Program-made: the position numbers and the translations under genes
From: DATFVA01 sp963811905
GTDB lineage: Bacteria; Bacteroidota; Ignavibacteria; Ignavibacteriales; Ignavibacteriaceae
Assembly (NCBI GenBank): GCA_963811905.1
Contig: CAWETK010000023.1
Span: forward strand, 1-64,000
Direction: 5' to 3'
Length of the DNA: 64,000 nt
The notes under the pieces: model-generated
Told to the model about the DNA's origin: nothing
Database searches by the model: none
Seen by the model: only the letters and a program-made list of their open reading frames with translations
Shown: one piece after another, positions 61,706 through 64,000 of the stretch
Numbering within the stretch: the first letter of the stretch is position 1
How the letters are laid out: each line of letters starts with the position of its first letter

Positions 61706-63098
61706 AAGAGGGCTTGGATCAAGAATAGAGGATGCAGTGGAATTCCCGTATAATATGGCTGTTGCCGCCACTGGTAATATTTTTTATGCCTACGAAATGG
61801 GACGTGCGATCGCAAATGACAGCAAGGCGCTTGGAGTTCGACAAAACCTTGCCCCTGTCGCCGATGTAAACAATAATCCACTGAATCCTATCATCAATAT
61901 CCGCTCTTTTTCAGAGGATAAAGAAATTGTTTCCAGCTATACTATTGCGTTTATTGCAGGTTCCAAAAATGAAAGGGTGATAACAACAGCAAAGCATTTC
62001 CCGGGACATGGAAACACCCAGGTGGATTCTCATCTCGATCTGCCGGTAATAAACGGTACCCGCTCGCAGCTGTTTCAGAATGAACTCGTGCCATTCGTTC
62101 AGTCGATTAAAGCCGGCGTGCAATCCATTATGGTAGGACATCTTTATGTGCCGGCCCTGCAGGGAGAAAGTAAGATACCATCGAGTTTATCAAAAGCAGT
62201 GGTTACTGATCTTCTGCAGAATGAAATTAATTTCGATGGTCTGATAGTAACCGATGCATTAAATATGAATGCGGTAACCAAATATTTTTCTGTTGTCGAT
62301 GCGGCAGTTATGGCGGTAAACGCCGGCAATGATATTCTTCTTATGCCGCCTGATGATAAACTTACGATCAGCGCATTGGTATCCGCAGTAAAAGACAGCT
62401 TGATCAGCGAAGAAAGAATAAATCATAGCGTAAGAAAAATACTCGCAGCAAAAAGATGGCTTGAACTGCAGAAAAGTGATGTTCAAAAGAACTATATAAG
62501 TGAAATTGATTCATTACAAAACAGTAATTATAAACTTGCCGATGAAATAGCAAAGAAGTCGATAACACTAATTAAAAATGAGGACAATATTGTCCCCGTC
62601 GATACTTCCTCTTCGATTAAAGTAGGATGTATTACAATATCAGACGGATTAAAAACTGATAAAAAGGAAATTTTCAGTAAGCTCACAGAACGCATTTTCA
62701 AGAAAACAAAATCACTTTTTATCGACAGGAAAAGCACAGGAAGAGATTACAGCAACGCACTCAGAATTATCCGTGCTTCAGATATCATTTTTCTTCCTGT
62801 TTTTATGAGACTCCGATCTGAAAACGACAGTCTGATGCTGGCATACCACGAGAAATTCATAAAGGAAATATTAAAAAGTAAAAAACCCGTCATTGTAATC
62901 AGTCTTGACGATCCATACCTCCTTTCAGTTTTGCCTTCTGCAAAAGTTTACTTATGTTCATACGGCGGTGCGGAAGTTTCACAGAAAGCTGCTTTCGATG
63001 CAGTAACAGGAATAATTAATATCAGCGGAAAACTTCCGATCTCAATTCCGGATACAGGTTATAACCTTGGATTTGGATTGACCACCGCGATTCAGTAG
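61650..63098 (+). CDS. NagZ-like GH3 beta-N-acetylhexosaminidase, main fragment
   Basis: Glycoside hydrolase family 3 enzyme that should remove terminal N-acetylglucosamine from cell-wall fragments. Seen are IPLLISSDFERGLG, KHFPGHGNTQVDSHLDLP (the NagZ-type His-Asp dyad), VGHLYVPALQ, and the nucleophile Asp in LIVTDALNMNAVT. A C-terminal domain continues from about KKSITLIKNEDNIVP to the end. The N-terminal part is in another frame at 61274-61705. The mature form is probably periplasmic. It follows the serine hydrolase and precedes a DUF819 permease. Confidence 0.88.
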   Translation: MTSSRGIHGIPLLISSDFERGLGSRIEDAVEFPYNMAVAATGNIFYAYEMGRAIANDSKALGVRQNLAPVADVNNNPLNPIINIRSFSEDKEIVSSYTIAFIAGSKNERVITTAKHFPGHGNTQVDSHLDLPVINGTRSQLFQNELVPFVQSIKAGVQSIMVGHLYVPALQGESKIPSSLSKAVVTDLLQNEINFDGLIVTDALNMNAVTKYFSVVDAAVMAVNAGNDILLMPPDDKLTISALVSAVKDSLISEERINHSVRKILAAKRWLELQKSDVQKNYISEIDSLQNSNYKLADEIAKKSITLIKNEDNIVPVDTSSSIKVGCITISDGLKTDKKEIFSKLTERIFKKTKSLFIDRKSTGRDYSNALRIIRASDIIFLPVFMRLRSENDSLMLAYHEKFIKEILKSKKPVIVISLDDPYLLSVLPSAKVYLCSYGGAEVSQKAAFDAVTGIINISGKLPISIPDTGYNLGFGLTTAIQ

Positions 63099-63145
63099 AA
63101 TGAATCCGTTCCCGTATCTTTTAAGAAATTTTCCCGGAGGCATTA

Positions 63146-64000
63146 TTGTTTGAAGGAACACTCATCGGCGCAGATAATCAATGGGGAATCTATGGGCAGT
63201 TCTTTTTATCGTAGCGGCTTTCAGTCTCTGGGCAGAAAAGTCGAAAATAGGGTCCAAACTTTCTGCCGTTGTAATTGCCATTATTGCTGCATTCATTTTA
63301 TCGAATCTTTCAATAATACCGACCGGGGCTCCCGCATACGATATGGTCTGGTCATATCTTGTACCGCTTGCCATCCCCCTGCTGCTGTTCAAGGCAAACC
63401 TTAGGAAAATAATAAAGGAAGCCGGACCTACATTAATTGCTTTTTTCTTCGGCGCTATCGGAACAATCATAGGAACACTTATTTCATTCGCCATATTTTC
63501 CTTAGGTCCCGAAGGCTGGAAACTTGCAGGCATATTCTGTTCTACCTACATAGGCGGTTCGATGAATTACGTGGCAACCGCGGCAGCTCTGAAATTAAAT
63601 GCAGGAGATTTGCTTACTGCTGGAGTAGCGGCAGATAATCTTGTAATGGCCGCTTACTTTATTATACTTTTCGCTTTACCTTCGGTAGCTTTTCTGAAAA
63701 GATCTTATGCAACCAAACACGATGAAAAGGCAATAAATTCAGATGAAGATATTACTATCGAGGAACAGAAAAAGCCGGACCTCTTTAATATGGCCAAAGC
63801 ACTTGCATTGGGATTCAGCATCTGTGCTGTGGGATTCGGATTATCCGATCTCATTAATATACAGGGAAGCGGGATTCTCATAATTACTGCCATAGTGGTC
63901 ATTGTCGCTACAGTTTTTCCGAAACAGGTCGGAACGATTGAAGGTGCTGATCAGATAGGCGCTCTTCTTATGCAGGTTTTCTTTGTGGTTATAGGAGCGA
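63146..64000 (+). CDS. DUF819 family membrane protein, truncated and frameshifted
   Basis: Multi-spanning protein of the DUF819 (YjcL) family, unknown function, sometimes found with peptidoglycan-recycling genes. The start is probably TTG 63146 with GGAGG five nt before it. The N-terminal LFEGTLIGADNQWG is broken by one missing base near 63185, after which the frame stays open to the window end. Typical segments are YLVPLAIPLLLFKANLRKI, TYIGGSMNYVATAAALKL and VAADNLVMAAYF. At least eight helices are seen. The C-terminus lies outside the window. Confidence 0.82.

Noticed and set aside
1..64000. tRNA and rRNA genes
   Set aside because: I looked for cloverleaf-like sequence and the usual T-loop GTTCGA in the gaps and found none that I could support; a scan with a tRNA model would settle it.

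Overview
The window looks like a chromosomal segment from the Bacteroidota-Chlorobiota-Ignavibacteriota group, most likely an Ignavibacteria-like organism. Three secreted proteins end in a type IX secretion (T9SS) C-terminal sorting domain with the motif NYPNPFNP. Several promoters fit the Bacteroidota form TTG-N19/20-TAnnTTTG. The DNA is AT-rich by eye. The omega subunit, DUF1460 and DUF4412 proteins, SurA-type foldases and a LytS/LytTR pair also fit. Taxonomy is inferred from content; no rRNA or tRNA gene was found.

Layout. 0.4-4.6 kb: edge of a surface-polysaccharide region (SLBB export protein, RmlB, RmlD-like reductase). 4.7-11.8 kb: nfo, a DUF1460 amidase-like protein, dnaB, then an operon yicC-gmk-rpoZ-coaBC-uracil-DNA glycosylase. 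11.9-15.2 kb: a tightly overlapping trio made of a YkuD-fold protein with Ser where the catalytic Cys belongs, a lipoprotein and a TamA-like Omp85 protein. 15.4-19.5 kb: rplM-rpsI-rpsB-tsf and pyrH-frr with clear terminators. 20-29.5 kb: DUF4412 protein, PsbP-like protein, SDR epimerase, deoxyhypusine synthase-like protein, ppk1, mrp, a NifU-type scaffold and an AI-2E-type permease. 29.6-34.7 kb: MoxR ATPase with three SurA/PrsA-like foldases. 34.8-38.9 kb: T9SS subtilase and metG. 38,975-40,349: a complete IS4-family element with terminal inverted repeats and an 8-bp target duplication.

Right part. 40.9-43.9 kb: a 13-Asp-box T9SS protein and a TrmB-type regulator with its own promoter and a dyad over the start point. 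44.1-46.9 kb: a compact type II fatty-acid-like operon (enoyl reductase, FabZ-like dehydratase, FabF-like synthase, acyl carrier protein). 47-55.8 kb: lipoprotein, T9SS protein, LiaF-like protein, LytS kinase, LytTR regulator, CoA-acylating aldehyde dehydrogenase and a cytidylate-kinase-like protein. 55.8-57.3 kb: an aminotransferase class V enzyme. 57.8-64 kb: an apparent peptidoglycan-recycling cluster (BadF-type sugar kinase, AmpG-like permease, beta-lactamase-fold lipoprotein, NagZ-like GH3 enzyme, DUF819 permease).

Two features cut across the window. First, from 40.9 kb to the right end at least eight genes carry single-base frameshifts, many in short homopolymers, while the left 39 kb carries none that I can see. 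This looks more like consensus error in one part of the assembly than like decay, and affected genes are reported as fragments. Second, several intergenic gaps contain 11-nt-period tandem repeats or small palindromic repeats that are related between loci.
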